Assembly (NCBI RefSeq): GCF_014646515.1
Contig: NZ_BMNK01000013.1
Span: 62,001-126,000, forward strand
Origin: Nonomuraea glycinis
GTDB lineage: Bacteria > Actinomycetota > Actinomycetes > Streptosporangiales > Streptosporangiaceae
Reading direction: 5' to 3'
DNA length: 64,000 nucleotides
Position 1 is the first letter of the stretch; every line of letters begins with the position of its first letter. The notes under the pieces were generated by a model. It was given only the letters and a program-made list of their open reading frames with translations, searched no databases and had not been told where the DNA came from. Of the stretch, positions 1-8,632 are shown piece after piece. The translations under genes were made by a program, and so were the position numbers.

Positions 1-26
1 CCACACGCCAGGCTCTCCGGGCACCC

Positions 27-635
27 TTACCATTGCATCTCCCAGATGTACCAAGGGCCTTGGATGTGCGTGTAGTCCGTGTGGCTTTCCTCCGCCGGTG
101 GGCCCTTCGGGCTCCACGCGAAGCCGTACTGGTTCAGGAAGCCGGTGCCGTCCACCAGGAACCGTGCGCCGTCCTCTGTCCGGCTGATCGACGTCAGCGG
201 GTAGAGGCCCACCCACTGGTCCGCGTCGTCAGTTGATGCGGGGCCCGACGCGACCGTCCGGGCGAGGCTCTCCAGGCTGCTCTCCGACAGCGCGAACCGG
301 GCGCTGAAGGGCAGGTCGGCGTACACCGACCCGATCACGGCCACCGCCATGACCGGGGCCGCCGCCCAGCGGACCCAGTGCCGGCGCAGCATGGACCGGC
401 CGTCCGACCGGAACAGGGCCACCACGAACCGGGCAACCCACACGATTATCGTGCCGTACGCCAGCCCGAGGCCCATGAGCAGCAGCTGGAAGGAGCCGCC
501 GCCCGGCAGGCTGCTGTTGTTCAGGATGATCAGGGCCAGCAGGGCGATGAGGGGAAGCAGAACCTTCCCCGGCGGGCCGATCAGGATCCGGGTGAGCGCC
601 GGTAACGGCGGTGGTGGGCTGGCGTTTTCGGGCAC
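27..635 (-). CDS. Hypothetical three-TM membrane protein
   Basis: About 202 residues from a GTG at 635. The open frame extends further upstream, but that part is Arg/Pro-rich and looks non-coding, so I place the start at VPENASPPPPLP just before the first hydrophobic stretch. A proline-rich N-terminus precedes a segment LLPLIALLALIIL, a second LLLMGLGLAYGTIIVWVARFVVALF, a basic loop, and a third AAPVMAVAVIGSVYA. The C-terminal ~100 residues are polar and probably outside the membrane, ending in WYIWEMQW. No catalytic motif is recognised. It is transcribed divergently from the small secreted protein at 973. Function unknown; the start is the weakest part of the call. Confidence 0.6.
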   Translation of the reverse strand: MPENASPPPPLPALTRILIGPPGKVLLPLIALLALIILNNSSLPGGGSFQLLLMGLGLAYGTIIVWVARFVVALFRSDGRSMLRRHWVRWAAAPVMAVAVIGSVYADLPFSARFALSESSLESLARTVASGPASTDDADQWVGLYPLTSISRTEDGARFLVDGTGFLNQYGFAWSPKGPPAEESHTDYTHIQGPWYIWEMQW

Positions 636-972
636 GCCAGAGCGTATCGCGGCACTTGATCGCGGATCATGCCCTCTTCGCGTACGCACTGCCTTTCGTG
701 CGGTTTCGGGCGTTCGCCGGTTGCCGCGCGGTGATCCTGGGGCTGTGACGGGACGGCGATGGCCCGCGTCACCCTGGAGGACGCCGGCTGGGTGAGCAAG
801 CGAGGCGAACGCCCGTAAGCCAGCCGCGAAGAGCGGTCCGGGCCTCGCACCATGGGTGTGGGGTGTGGTGCCGATCACATGGTGTGTGTGGATTCCTCCA
901 CAGTTGATCGCCGGGGTTCTCCGTAGCGTTCGTGTTGTCGGAAAGCAGCACCTACTGGGGGAGGAACCCGAA
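636..972. other. Intergenic region between divergent genes
   Basis: About 340 bases separate two divergent genes and must hold both promoters. I see no convincing gene on either strand. The only clear signal is the GGGGAGG ribosome-binding site just before the ATG at 973. Confidence 0.4.
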
Positions 973-1407
973 ATGCGTAAGACTCTTGCGATCGCGGCGC
1001 TGGCCGGTTCGATGGCCGTCACCGGTCTGGCGGTGGCTCCTGCCGCTCAGGCGGCCACGCAGACTCAGGCGGTCACGCAGACTCAGGCGGTCACGCAGAC
1101 CGCCGCCACCACTGTCGTCAAGTGGGGCAAGTTCTTCTCCTCCGACCGTAAGGCGTACACCTACGGCAAGACGTGGAAGAGCCACGGCAAGGTGTTCACG
1201 AAGTGGTACGGGGTGGACAAGTTCGGGGGCAAGAAGGGCTGGGTGTGGTTCGAGGTCTACAAGAACGGCTCCTGGCACAAGTTCAACCACGCGTGGGACG
1301 GCAAGAAGGTCGGCGCGTGGAGCGGCCACGGGATCGGCAAGGTCTACACCTACACCTGCTGGGCCGGCAAGTTCGACAACTGCGGCAAGAAGTACCGCAT
1401 CTACTAA
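973..1407 (+). CDS. Small secreted protein, signal peptide plus short TQ repeat
   Basis: 144 residues from an ATG preceded by GGGGAGG. Residues 1-28 are a Sec signal peptide (MRKTLAIAALAGSMAVTG...APAAQA, AxA cleavage). Directly after it lies a short repeat TQTQAV/TQTQAV/TQTAA, encoded by an 18-base near-perfect DNA repeat (about 1056-1100). The mature part is rich in Lys, Gly, Trp and Tyr (WGKFF, WKSHGK, KWYGV, WVWFEVYKNGSW), with two cysteines near the end (TCWAGKFDNCGKKYRIY) that could form a disulfide. It resembles small secreted beta proteins common in actinomycetes, but no family is recognised and no function can be assigned. Confidence 0.85.
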   Translation: MRKTLAIAALAGSMAVTGLAVAPAAQAATQTQAVTQTQAVTQTAATTVVKWGKFFSSDRKAYTYGKTWKSHGKVFTKWYGVDKFGGKKGWVWFEVYKNGSWHKFNHAWDGKKVGAWSGHGIGKVYTYTCWAGKFDNCGKKYRIY

Positions 1408-1432
1408 GGGACACATCCCGGGGGCTGAAGGA

Positions 1433-1466
1433 GACGGCTCGGGCCTGAGGCTCGGGCCGTCCTTCT
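1433..1466 (+). terminator. Rho-independent-type terminator after the secreted protein gene
   Basis: GACGGCTCGGGCCT and AGGCTCGGGCCGTC form an almost continuous stem with two G-T wobbles, 26 bases after the stop codon, followed by a weak CTTCT tract. It lies between convergent genes and may serve both. Confidence 0.65.
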
Positions 1467-1479
1467 AGCCGTACGACAG

Positions 1480-3678
1480 TCAGGACAGGGCGGCGATGAT
1501 TTTGTCCTGGGTGATCGGCAGGTCGCGGATGCGGTGGCCGGTCGCGTGGTAGACGGCGTTGCCGATGGCCGCGGTCACCCCGGTCATGGGTGTCTCGCCG
1601 AAGCCCCGTGCGCCGAGCGCCGGGCTGGACGGGTCCGGCTTGTCGATGAAGCTGACGTCGATGTCCGGCACGTCGGCATTGACCGGGACGAGGTAACCGG
1701 ACAGGTTCGGGGTGACGATCCGCCCCAGGTTCGGGTCGACCAGGGTGTGCTCGCTGAGCGTGAACCCGATCGCCCAGATGGCCCCGCCGATCGCCTGACT
1801 CCGGGCCGTGCGGTGGTTGAGCACCCGGCCGCAGTCGAACACCCCCACCATGCGGCGCACCTGGACCCGCCCCAGCACCGGGTCCACGTGCACCTCGACG
1901 AAGGTGGCGCCGACCGAGTACCCCATCGGCGCGAAGACCGCCTCGCTGGTCACCTCGATCAGCCGGCCGTGGCGGCGCATCACCTGCCGGTAACCGACCC
2001 GCCGCGACGGCCGCTCGGTGAGGAACAGGTCCCCGTCGCCGACGCTGACCTGATCGGGCGCGGCGCCGTGCAGCGGACTGTCCGGATCGGCCACCGCGAG
2101 CGCGATCACGCGGTCACGGGCGGCGGTCGCGGCGCGGACGACCCCCGCCCCGACGCTCGGCACGGTCGCCGACGCCGCCGACGCGAACGCCGCCGGGAAG
2201 GCCGAGTCGCCCAGATCGAAGCGGACCCCGCGCAGCCGCAGGCCGAGCACCTCGGCGCCGAGCTGACGCATCACCGTGTACGTCCCGGTGCCGAGGTCCT
2301 GCGTGCCCGACCGGATCCGCGCGGTGCCGTCGACGCCGATCGTCACGGTGGCCGACGAGCCCGGCCGGCCGCCCGCGGTGTGCGCGGCGGTGGCCATGCC
2401 CCAGCCGATCAGCCCGTCCCGGTCACGCATGGAGCCCGGCCGGGGATCACGACGCGACCAGCCGAAGCGCTCCGCGCCTCGCTCGTAGCATTCGCGCAGG
2501 TAGCTGCTGCCATGACGCTCGCCGGACTCCTGGTTGGTGGCCGACCAGTTGCGCACCCTGAGCTCGACCGGGTCCAGGCCGAGGGTGTAACTGAGCTCGT
2601 CGAGCGTGGACTCCAGCGCGTGACTCGTCGCCGTCTCCGGTGACCGCACGAAGCTGCCCATCGGCAGGTCGAGCCGTACCGCCTGCTGGGTCGAGCGTAC
2701 GTTCGGGCAGGCGTACAGGATGCGGGTCGGCTCCGAGCTGTTGAGCAGCGCGTCCTCGGTGCGGGACACCTGCTGGGTGACCGTGTGCTGGATCGCGGTG
2801 AGCCGCCCGTCGCGGGCGGCGCCGACGCGCAGCACCTGGTGCGTCTCGGCGCGGTGCCCGTTGGAGGTGTACGCCTGCGCTCGCGTCAGCACCAGCTTGA
2901 CGGGCCGCCCGACCTGCCGCGCGACCGCCGCCGTGAGCACGGTGTGCGGCCACACCGGGCCTTTCGCCCCGAACCCCCCGCCCAGGTACGGCGACAGGAC
3001 GCGTACGTTCTCCCGGGCGAGCCCGAAAGCCTGCATGAGCGCGTTCTGGGTGTTGGAGATGCCCTGCGTGGATTCGTGCACCGTCAGCCGGTCGCCGTCC
3101 CAGGCCGCCACCGTGACCGACGGTTCGAGGGCGTTGTGGTGCTGCATCGGCGTGGTGTACGTGGTCTCGGCCACGGCGTGCGCGGCGGCCAGACCGGCGG
3201 CGACGTCCCCGCGTACATAGTCGTTGGCCCCGTCGTTGGTCTGCGGCGGGATGTACGCCTCGCCCATGTCGTCGGCGAGCACCACCCGGGGCGGCTCTGC
3301 CCGGTAGCTGACGCCGACCAGGCCGGACGCCTGCTGGGCCCGTTCCAGGGTGTCCGCCACCACGATCGCGACGGGCTGGCCCGCGTGCCGGATCAGGTCA
3401 TCCTGTACGGGCAGGAACCGCTTCAGGAACGCGACCGCCGGGCTGGGCAGGGCGAGGCGGGCCAGGTTCTGGTGGGTGAAGACGCCCAGCACCCCCGGCG
3501 CGGCGCTCGCCCCGGCGGTGTCGACGGCGGTGACCCGGCCGCGCGCGACCGTGCTCATGACCAGGACCGCGTGGGTCACCCCGCGCACCTCGGCGTCGGC
3601 CGCGTACCGGGCCGCGCCGGTGACCTTGGCGACGCCGTCCACTCGGCTGACCGGCCGGCCGACCTGGGACTCCGTCAT
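1480..3678 (-). CDS. paoC: PaoC-like molybdenum-cofactor subunit of aldehyde oxidoreductase
   Basis: 732 residues, the length usual for PaoC/YagR, the large catalytic subunit of the xanthine oxidase family that binds molybdopterin cytosine dinucleotide and oxidises aldehydes to acids. The N-terminus (VGRPVSRVDGVAKVTGAARYAAD) is the standard a/b hammerhead. The segment YLGGGFGAKGPVWPHT carries the Gln/Gly-loop region, and the C-terminal ALGARGFGETPMTGVTAAIGNAV contains the GE(T/P) motif with the base-acting Glu. Its ATG overlaps the stop of paoB (ATGA), so translation is coupled. It is the last gene of a minus-strand operon. Substrate is unknown; E. coli PaoABC acts on aromatic aldehydes. Confidence 0.92.
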   Translation of the reverse strand: MTESQVGRPVSRVDGVAKVTGAARYAADAEVRGVTHAVLVMSTVARGRVTAVDTAGASAAPGVLGVFTHQNLARLALPSPAVAFLKRFLPVQDDLIRHAGQPVAIVVADTLERAQQASGLVGVSYRAEPPRVVLADDMGEAYIPPQTNDGANDYVRGDVAAGLAAAHAVAETTYTTPMQHHNALEPSVTVAAWDGDRLTVHESTQGISNTQNALMQAFGLARENVRVLSPYLGGGFGAKGPVWPHTVLTAAVARQVGRPVKLVLTRAQAYTSNGHRAETHQVLRVGAARDGRLTAIQHTVTQQVSRTEDALLNSSEPTRILYACPNVRSTQQAVRLDLPMGSFVRSPETATSHALESTLDELSYTLGLDPVELRVRNWSATNQESGERHGSSYLRECYERGAERFGWSRRDPRPGSMRDRDGLIGWGMATAAHTAGGRPGSSATVTIGVDGTARIRSGTQDLGTGTYTVMRQLGAEVLGLRLRGVRFDLGDSAFPAAFASAASATVPSVGAGVVRAATAARDRVIALAVADPDSPLHGAAPDQVSVGDGDLFLTERPSRRVGYRQVMRRHGRLIEVTSEAVFAPMGYSVGATFVEVHVDPVLGRVQVRRMVGVFDCGRVLNHRTARSQAIGGAIWAIGFTLSEHTLVDPNLGRIVTPNLSGYLVPVNADVPDIDVSFIDKPDPSSPALGARGFGETPMTGVTAAIGNAVYHATGHRIRDLPITQDKIIAALS

Positions 3679-4655
3679 CGGTTCCTCCCGAACTGGCCAA
3701 GGATGTCGGACAGGGCCCGCTGGACCAGCGGGACCTTGAAGGCGTTGTGCGCGCGGGGCCGGGCGTCCCGGACCAGCGCCGCGCCGGCGGCCTCGATCGT
3801 GGCGGCGTTCAGCGGGCGGCCGATCAGCGCCTGTTCCGCCGCCTCCGATCGCCAGGGGCGCGGGGCGATGCCGCCGAAGGCCAGGCGGGCTTCGCGGACC
3901 TCCTCGCCGCGCAGCCGGACCAGCGCCGCGACGGACACGACGGCGAACTCGAACGTGGCCCGGTCGCGCACCTTCAGATACGTCGAGCCGGCGGCCAGTT
4001 CGGTGACGGGCACGTCGATGCCGGTGATGAGCTCGCCCTGGCGCAGGGCGGTCTCCAGGTGCGGGGTGTCGCCGGGCGGCAGGTAGAAGCCGGCCATCGG
4101 GATCTCGCGCGGGCCCTCGGCGCTCAGCGTGCGCACGGTGGCGTCCAGAGCGGTCAGGGCGACGGCCAGGTCGGAGGGGTGCACGGCGATGCAGTGGTCG
4201 CTGCCGCCGACGATGGCGTGCCACCGGTTCAGGCCGTCGAGGGCCGGGCAGCCGCTGCCGGGCTCGCGCCTGTTGCAGGGCATGGTGGGGTCCCGGAAAT
4301 ACCAGCATCGCGTACGTTGCAGCAGGTTGCCGCCGAGCGAGGCCATGTTCCGCACCTGCGGCGAGGCGCCGGCGAGCAGCGCCTGCGACAGGACCGGCAG
4401 CCGCCGGCGTACGGCCTGGTGCACGGCCACGTCACTCATCCGGCTCAGCGCGCCGAGCCGGATGCGCCCGCCGCTCTCCCGCACGTCGGCCAGCGGCAGC
4501 GCGCTGATGTCGATCAGGTGGTCGTGCCGCTGCACGCCGTCCTTCATCAAATTCAGCAGGTCGGTGCCGCCGGCGATGTAGCGCGCCCGAGGGTCGGCGG
4601 CCAGGCGGACCGCGCGCTCGGGCTGGTCGGCGCGGGTGTAGGCGAACGCGTCCAT
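3675..4655 (-). CDS. paoB: PaoB-like FAD/4Fe-4S subunit of aldehyde oxidoreductase
   Basis: 326 residues. N-terminal FAD-binding domain of CO-dehydrogenase flavoprotein type (RYIAGGTDLLNLM, then ASLGGNLLQRTRC), followed by the CO-dehydrogenase flavoprotein C-terminal domain. The loop TRCWYFRD...MPCNRREPGSGCPALDG has the extra cysteines that in E. coli PaoB bind a 4Fe-4S cluster. This separates it from ordinary xanthine dehydrogenase FAD subunits and supports the Pao assignment. Its ATG shares one base with the stop of paoA (TGATG), and its own stop overlaps the paoC start. It transfers electrons between the 2Fe-2S subunit and the flavin. Confidence 0.92.
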   Translation of the reverse strand: MDAFAYTRADQPERAVRLAADPRARYIAGGTDLLNLMKDGVQRHDHLIDISALPLADVRESGGRIRLGALSRMSDVAVHQAVRRRLPVLSQALLAGASPQVRNMASLGGNLLQRTRCWYFRDPTMPCNRREPGSGCPALDGLNRWHAIVGGSDHCIAVHPSDLAVALTALDATVRTLSAEGPREIPMAGFYLPPGDTPHLETALRQGELITGIDVPVTELAAGSTYLKVRDRATFEFAVVSVAALVRLRGEEVREARLAFGGIAPRPWRSEAAEQALIGRPLNAATIEAAGAALVRDARPRAHNAFKVPLVQRALSDILGQFGRNR

Positions 4656-5239
4656 CAGCTCATTTCCTTCGCGGCTTGGCGGACGGAGGCGACGATGTTC
4701 GGGTAGCAGCCGCACCGGCAGAGGTTGCCGCTCATCCACTCGCGGATCTCGTCGTCGGACCCGGTGTGTCCCTCGTGGACGCAGGCGACCGCGGACATGA
4801 GCTGGCCGGGGGTGCAGAAGCCGCACTGGAACCCGTCGTTCCTGATGAAGGCCGCTTGTACGGGATGCAGCGCGTCCCCACGGGCCAGGCCCTCCACGGT
4901 GGTGATCTCGCGGCCCTGCTGCATGACGGCCAGGGTCAGGCAGGACTTGATCCGCCGCCCGTCCACCAGGACCGTGCAGGCGCCGCATTCGCCCCGGTCG
5001 CAGCCCTTCTTGGTGCCGGTCAGGCCGATCCGCTCGCGCAGGGCGTCGAGCAGGGTGACCCGTGCTTCGAGCTCCTGCCGGTGCGTCACGCCGTTGACCT
5101 TGAGGGAGATCCGTGCCGTGTCAGTGACGGCGGCTTTCGCCTCCGCCACGTCCGGCAGGGCCGGCGCCGCCGTCGCGACGGCGGCGACCGCCGCGCCCAC
5201 CTTGATCACGGTACGTCGGGTCGGGTCTTCTTCGGACAT
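4655..5239 (-). CDS. paoA: PaoA-like 2Fe-2S subunit with Tat signal
   Basis: 194 residues. A Tat-like leader (TRRTVIKVGAAVAAVATAAPA) suggests export of the assembled complex, as for E. coli PaoA. The plant-type 2Fe-2S motif is GCDRGECGACTVLVDG with a following SCLTL. The second, helical 2Fe-2S domain has CGFCTPGQ and CRCGCYPNI. The start is the ATG at 5239 after GAGGTGA, which overlaps the stop of the upstream dehydrogenase gene. It is the first subunit of the paoABC order. No XdhC/PaoD-type maturation factor is visible in the window. Confidence 0.92.
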   Translation of the reverse strand: MSEEDPTRRTVIKVGAAVAAVATAAPALPDVAEAKAAVTDTARISLKVNGVTHRQELEARVTLLDALRERIGLTGTKKGCDRGECGACTVLVDGRRIKSCLTLAVMQQGREITTVEGLARGDALHPVQAAFIRNDGFQCGFCTPGQLMSAVACVHEGHTGSDDEIREWMSGNLCRCGCYPNIVASVRQAAKEMS

Positions 5240-5249
5240 GCTGGTCACC

Positions 5250-6356
5250 TCACGAAGGGGTCGGAACGAGTTCGATGCGCAGGATGCGGTCGTCACCCTC
5301 GCGCGAGGGGGTCCCGCCGAGCGTCGCCTGGTCGGTGTTGGACGTGGTCACCCAGAGCGCCCCATCGGGCGCGACCTCCACGGTCCGCAGGCGCCCGTAC
5401 CGCTCGGTGAGGTAAGCGACAGGCTCTCCGGTACGTTCCCCGCCCACGACCGGCAGCCGCCACAGCCGCTGCCCGCGCAGCCCGGCCATCCACAGCGCGC
5501 CCTCGGCGTAGGCGATGCCGGACGGGGACGCCTCGGCCGGCGGCAGCCAGAACACCGGCCGGGTGCCGCCCTCGCCGTCCGGACCCTCGGCCGCCGGCCA
5601 GCCGTAGTCCTCGCCGACGCGGATGACGTTGACCTCGTCCCAGTCGTTCAGCCCCAGCTCGGCGGCGTACATGGTCCCGTCGGGGCCGACGGTCAGGCCC
5701 TGCACGTTGCGGTGGCCGTAGGAGTAGACCGGGGTGTCGAACGGGTTGTCCTCGGGGATCGAGCCGTCCGGCTTGATCCGCAGCACCTTGCCGTTGAGGT
5801 TGTCGCGCCTCGGCGCGACCGGTGGATCGAAGGCGTCGCCGGTGGCGATCCACAGGTTCCCGTCGGGGCCGAAGCGCAGCCGGCCGCCGTGGTGCCGGTT
5901 CGCCGTGCCGATGCCGTCCAGCACGATCCGGTCCTGGCGCAACGACGCCAGGTCCTCGGCGAGGCGCAGGGCCACGACCCGGTTGGTCGGCGACGACGAC
6001 ACGTACGCATAGACAGTGCGATCGTCGGCGAACCGGGGCGAGGTGGCGAGCCCCAGCAAGCCGCCCTCGGCGCTCCGGGCGACCCCGGGCACCTCACCGA
6101 CCAGCGCCGGGGTGCCGCCCTCGGCGGGGACGCGGTGGATCAGGCCGGAGGCGCGACCGGAGACCAGGGCCGAACCGTCCGGCAGGAACGCCAGCCCCCA
6201 CGGCATGTCCAGCCCGGACGCCAGCTCGGTGATCCGCCCGAGCCCTTCGGGGGGACTCGTGGTGACGGCGCTACCGGGCTCGGCAGCGGTGGCCGTGCAG
6301 CCCGTGACCAGCGTCAACGAGGCGAAGGCGGCGACGGTGCGGGTTCTGAGACGCAT
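5250..6356 (-). CDS. Sugar/sorbosone dehydrogenase-like beta-propeller lipoprotein
   Basis: 368 residues. Signal peptide with a lipobox (LTLVTGC, Cys about residue 20), then a six-bladed propeller of the glucose/sorbosone dehydrogenase (PQQ-type, Asd/YliI) family. Typical stretches are ASGLDMPWGLAFLPDGSALVS, NRHHGGRLRFGPDGNLWIATGD, and YSYGHRNVQGLTVGPDGTMYAAELG. The family oxidises sugars or aldoses with PQQ, but substrate and cofactor cannot be read from sequence. It starts the operon: ten bases separate its stop from paoA. Its promoter region carries the repeats at 6376-6446. The pairing suggests a periplasmic aldose-to-aldehyde/acid oxidation unit, which is inference. Confidence 0.85.
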   Translation of the reverse strand: MRLRTRTVAAFASLTLVTGCTATAAEPGSAVTTSPPEGLGRITELASGLDMPWGLAFLPDGSALVSGRASGLIHRVPAEGGTPALVGEVPGVARSAEGGLLGLATSPRFADDRTVYAYVSSSPTNRVVALRLAEDLASLRQDRIVLDGIGTANRHHGGRLRFGPDGNLWIATGDAFDPPVAPRRDNLNGKVLRIKPDGSIPEDNPFDTPVYSYGHRNVQGLTVGPDGTMYAAELGLNDWDEVNVIRVGEDYGWPAAEGPDGEGGTRPVFWLPPAEASPSGIAYAEGALWMAGLRGQRLWRLPVVGGERTGEPVAYLTERYGRLRTVEVAPDGALWVTTSNTDQATLGGTPSREGDDRILRIELVPTPS

Positions 6357-6375
6357 GGTTCCACCTCTTCGGTGG

Positions 6376-6446
6376 TAGCAGTGATAACACCACGACACTA
6401 TCGGTGTCATGGTGTCGTTGGCAACATTTAAGTGTTGCCACTGCTA
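6376..6446. promoter_or_regulatory. Operator-like repeat cluster in front of the pao operon
   Basis: Two copies of a pseudo-palindrome occur here: TAGCAGTGATAAC at 6376-6388 and, inverted, GTTGCCACTGCTA at 6434-6446. A third copy, TAGCAACGATAAC, lies at 7155-7167 directly before the TetR start. Between the first two are an imperfect 12-bp inverted repeat (6387-6415, loop TATCG) and a perfect one, GGCAACA-N6-TGTTGCC (6420-6439). The likely ligand is the adjacent TetR protein. Confidence 0.65.
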
Positions 6447-6459
6447 AAACTTGGGCGGC

Positions 6460-7152
6460 TCAACCCTCGGAGGTGGCGACCCGGTCCATCCACTCGGCCA
6501 GCACGGCGCGCTCGGCGACGGAGAGCACGGTCAGCCGGGGGGCGACCGCGCGCAGCGCCACCGCGATGCCCGTCGGGCCCGCATCGGCGGCGGGGGAGTC
6601 GCCGGTGGTGATCGCGGCGATGATCGCCTCGCGCGCCATGACGGACAGCGCCGGGTCGCGCCGCTCCTCCGGCATCGAGATGAGTGAGAAGGTCAGGCCG
6701 GACCCCGTGGCGTGGACCAGGTGCGCGGCGCGCTCCTCGCTGACCCGCAACCGTCCCGCCTCGGCGATGCGCCTGACCCTCGCGGCCAGCACCGCGGCGG
6801 ACCGCCGCGCGGCCGTCGACTCGACGCCCGGCCGGGTCTCGCCGTAGATGAGCACGTAGCAGGCCGGGTTGGCGAGGCCGAAACTGACGTGCAGATCCCA
6901 GCCGCGCCGCAAATCCTCCACCGGGTCGTCGGTCTCGGCCAGCGCCGTCTTGTCGGCCATGTAGCTCTCGAAACCGTGGCTCGCGACCGCGTCGAGCAAG
7001 CCGTCCTTGTCGCCGAAGAGCCGATAGAGCGTCGGCGACTGCACCCCCGCCGCCGTGCACACCGCCCGGGTCGACACCGCGTCCCGGCCGCCCTGGGTCA
7101 GTAGGTCGGACGCCGCCTTGATGATCCGCTCACGCGTGAGATCTCGCTCCAC
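6460..7152 (-). CDS. TetR-family transcriptional regulator
   Basis: 230 residues from a GTG. The N-terminal TetR helix-turn-helix (RERIIKAASDLLTQGGRDAVSTRAVCTAAGVQSPTLYRLFGDKDGLLDAV) covers about residues 7-55; the helical C-terminal domain for ligand and dimer contacts is of normal length. It lies immediately upstream of, and codirectional with, the dehydrogenase-pao operon. The repeat TAGCARYGRYAAC occurs before both this gene and the operon, which points to autoregulation plus control of the operon. The inducer is unknown; an aldehyde substrate is a plausible guess. Confidence 0.9.
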   Translation of the reverse strand: MERDLTRERIIKAASDLLTQGGRDAVSTRAVCTAAGVQSPTLYRLFGDKDGLLDAVASHGFESYMADKTALAETDDPVEDLRRGWDLHVSFGLANPACYVLIYGETRPGVESTAARRSAAVLAARVRRIAEAGRLRVSEERAAHLVHATGSGLTFSLISMPEERRDPALSVMAREAIIAAITTGDSPAADAGPTGIAVALRAVAPRLTVLSVAERAVLAEWMDRVATSEG

Positions 7153-7154
7153 GG

Positions 7155-7167
7155 TAGCAACGATAAC
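7155..7167. promoter_or_regulatory. TetR operator-like site at its own promoter
   Basis: TAGCAACGATAAC, three bases upstream of the GTG start. It matches the two copies at 6376 and 6434 in the form TAnCAnYGnYA. Binding here would block initiation of the regulator gene. Confidence 0.55.
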
Positions 7168-7253
7168 TGTCTCGCCATATCACTGCCAGCAGCAGGTGCC
7201 GCGCCTCGTGAGTGTTGTCTCGGCAGGGCATCCCTTGTGATGAAATATGCCGA

Positions 7254-7784
7254 ATGGAGAGGTTGAGGCAGTTGGTGGGCGAGATGCTGATCTACTGCTT
7301 CGTACTGGTCCTGATCACCGGCGGCTTCCTGGCCTTCCACTACACGCCCAGCGGCGAGCTGATCCCCTACACCGGCGCCTACGAGCCGCTCCACGGCACC
7401 ATGATGACCAGGGCCTACGACTCCCTGCTGACGCTCAGCTTCGACTCGCCCCGCGGCCTGCTCATGCGGCAACTGCACGCCCAGTTCTCGGCCCTGCTGG
7501 TGGCGGGAACCGTCGTCTGGGCTCTGCTCGGCCGGCTCCGGTACGTGTTCGCGCTGGTCGGCCTGGGCCTGAGCCTGCTCGGCCGGTTCACCGGCCACGG
7601 CTCCGCCGACGAATACCCGACGGCCGTCCCCATCCCCCTGTGGTACGGCCTGCACCTGCTGGCGGCCCTGGCCATTGCCGCCATTCTGGTGGTCTCCGCC
7701 CGCCGGGAGGCCGCCCGCGAGCCCAGAACACCGGGCTTCATAGCCCTGGGCCTCGGCCTCACCCTGCTGCTGATCTTCTGGTAG
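7254..7784 (+). CDS. Orphan cytochrome-b-like (QcrB N-terminal) membrane protein
   Basis: 176 residues from ATG 7254, the start nearest the first hydrophobic helix. Five predicted TM helices. The segments TGGFLAFHYTPSGELIPYTG, LTLSFDSPRGLLMRQLHAQFSALL and GHGSADEYPTAVPIPLWYGLH recall the N-terminal half of bc1-complex cytochrome b. The usual heme-ligand His pairs are reduced to single histidines (RQLHAQ, GLHLLA) and the Qo-site half is absent. No Rieske or cytochrome c gene is nearby. It could be a low-heme relative, a membrane sensor or a decayed cytochrome b; heme binding is not established. Confidence 0.7.
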   Translation: MERLRQLVGEMLIYCFVLVLITGGFLAFHYTPSGELIPYTGAYEPLHGTMMTRAYDSLLTLSFDSPRGLLMRQLHAQFSALLVAGTVVWALLGRLRYVFALVGLGLSLLGRFTGHGSADEYPTAVPIPLWYGLHLLAALAIAAILVVSARREAAREPRTPGFIALGLGLTLLLIFW

Positions 7785-7969
7785 GGCATCCCCTTCTGAG
7801 GCTTCTGAGGGGTGGATTTTCGGGGTGACAGCGACGATCGGCCCGGCCTGTGATCGCACATATGGCCATTGCGCCAGCTCAAGGTAGCAAATTAAGAACT
7901 GTGCGCTACGTCATGCCGGGTGAAGATAGGGGCAGGCGATCTGAATGTGCGAGATGGGGTGGAGCGGCT

Positions 7970-8632
7970 ATGTTCGACGGACCTGCCGAATGCCCCTTTT
8001 GCGCCTTGGTATCGGAGGGGAGGTCGCCTGTCTGGGATTATCTCTTTCGCGCCGACAGCACCGATGAGATCATCCTCCGCAGCGCATCCTTCCTGGTCAT
8101 TCTCGACACTGCCCCGCTCGCTGAGGGCCACCTGCTCATCATCACGAAAGCCCACATTTCCTCACTTGCCGGCCTGTCGACACCTGAGCGCGCCGAGCTG
8201 GATTCGGTCAAACACCACGCCGAATCCTTGCTGGGGGAGGCTTATGGCCCGATCTCATTTTTCGAGCATGGGGCTGAGAAGTTCGCCAAGCACGCCGGAG
8301 CCTGCATTGACCATGCCCACCTGCACCTGGTCCCAGGCGACTTCGATATTCTTCCCTATGTTGCTCGTGACTACCCTGATGTCGAGTCGTTCCCATCGTA
8401 TGAACGAGTGCTCGAAACTTTCGCCGGTAGGCCCTATCTGCTGTTCAGCCGAAAATCGGATCAGGTTTACGGCGTGCATGCCCCGGCCTGTGCCACCCAA
8501 TATCTCAGGCGCCTCGTAGCACAGGCGACCGGATTCAGGACCATGTGGAGCTGGCGTGACTGCGTTCGCTGGGCGGACTCGCTCTCGGTGCGCGACCAGT
8601 TGCTCAATGCCAGAATGAAGTTGGGCCGCTAA
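7970..8632 (+). CDS. HIT-domain nucleotide hydrolase/transferase-like protein
   Basis: 220 residues from ATG 7970 after GGAGCGGCT. The N-terminal CPFC pair and the active-site motif DHAHLHLVP (HxHxHxx, central His nucleophile) identify the histidine triad superfamily, which cleaves or transfers nucleoside monophosphates. It is longer than typical HIT hydrolases (~110-150): residues ~150-220 form an extra C-terminal region with RPYLLFSRKSD and a basic tail. Base composition is lower in GC than the flanking genes. Its stop overlaps the stop of the convergent methyltransferase by three bases. It shares the superfamily of the GalT-like protein at 9453. Confidence 0.85.
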   Translation: MFDGPAECPFCALVSEGRSPVWDYLFRADSTDEIILRSASFLVILDTAPLAEGHLLIITKAHISSLAGLSTPERAELDSVKHHAESLLGEAYGPISFFEHGAEKFAKHAGACIDHAHLHLVPGDFDILPYVARDYPDVESFPSYERVLETFAGRPYLLFSRKSDQVYGVHAPACATQYLRRLVAQATGFRTMWSWRDCVRWADSLSVRDQLLNARMKLGR

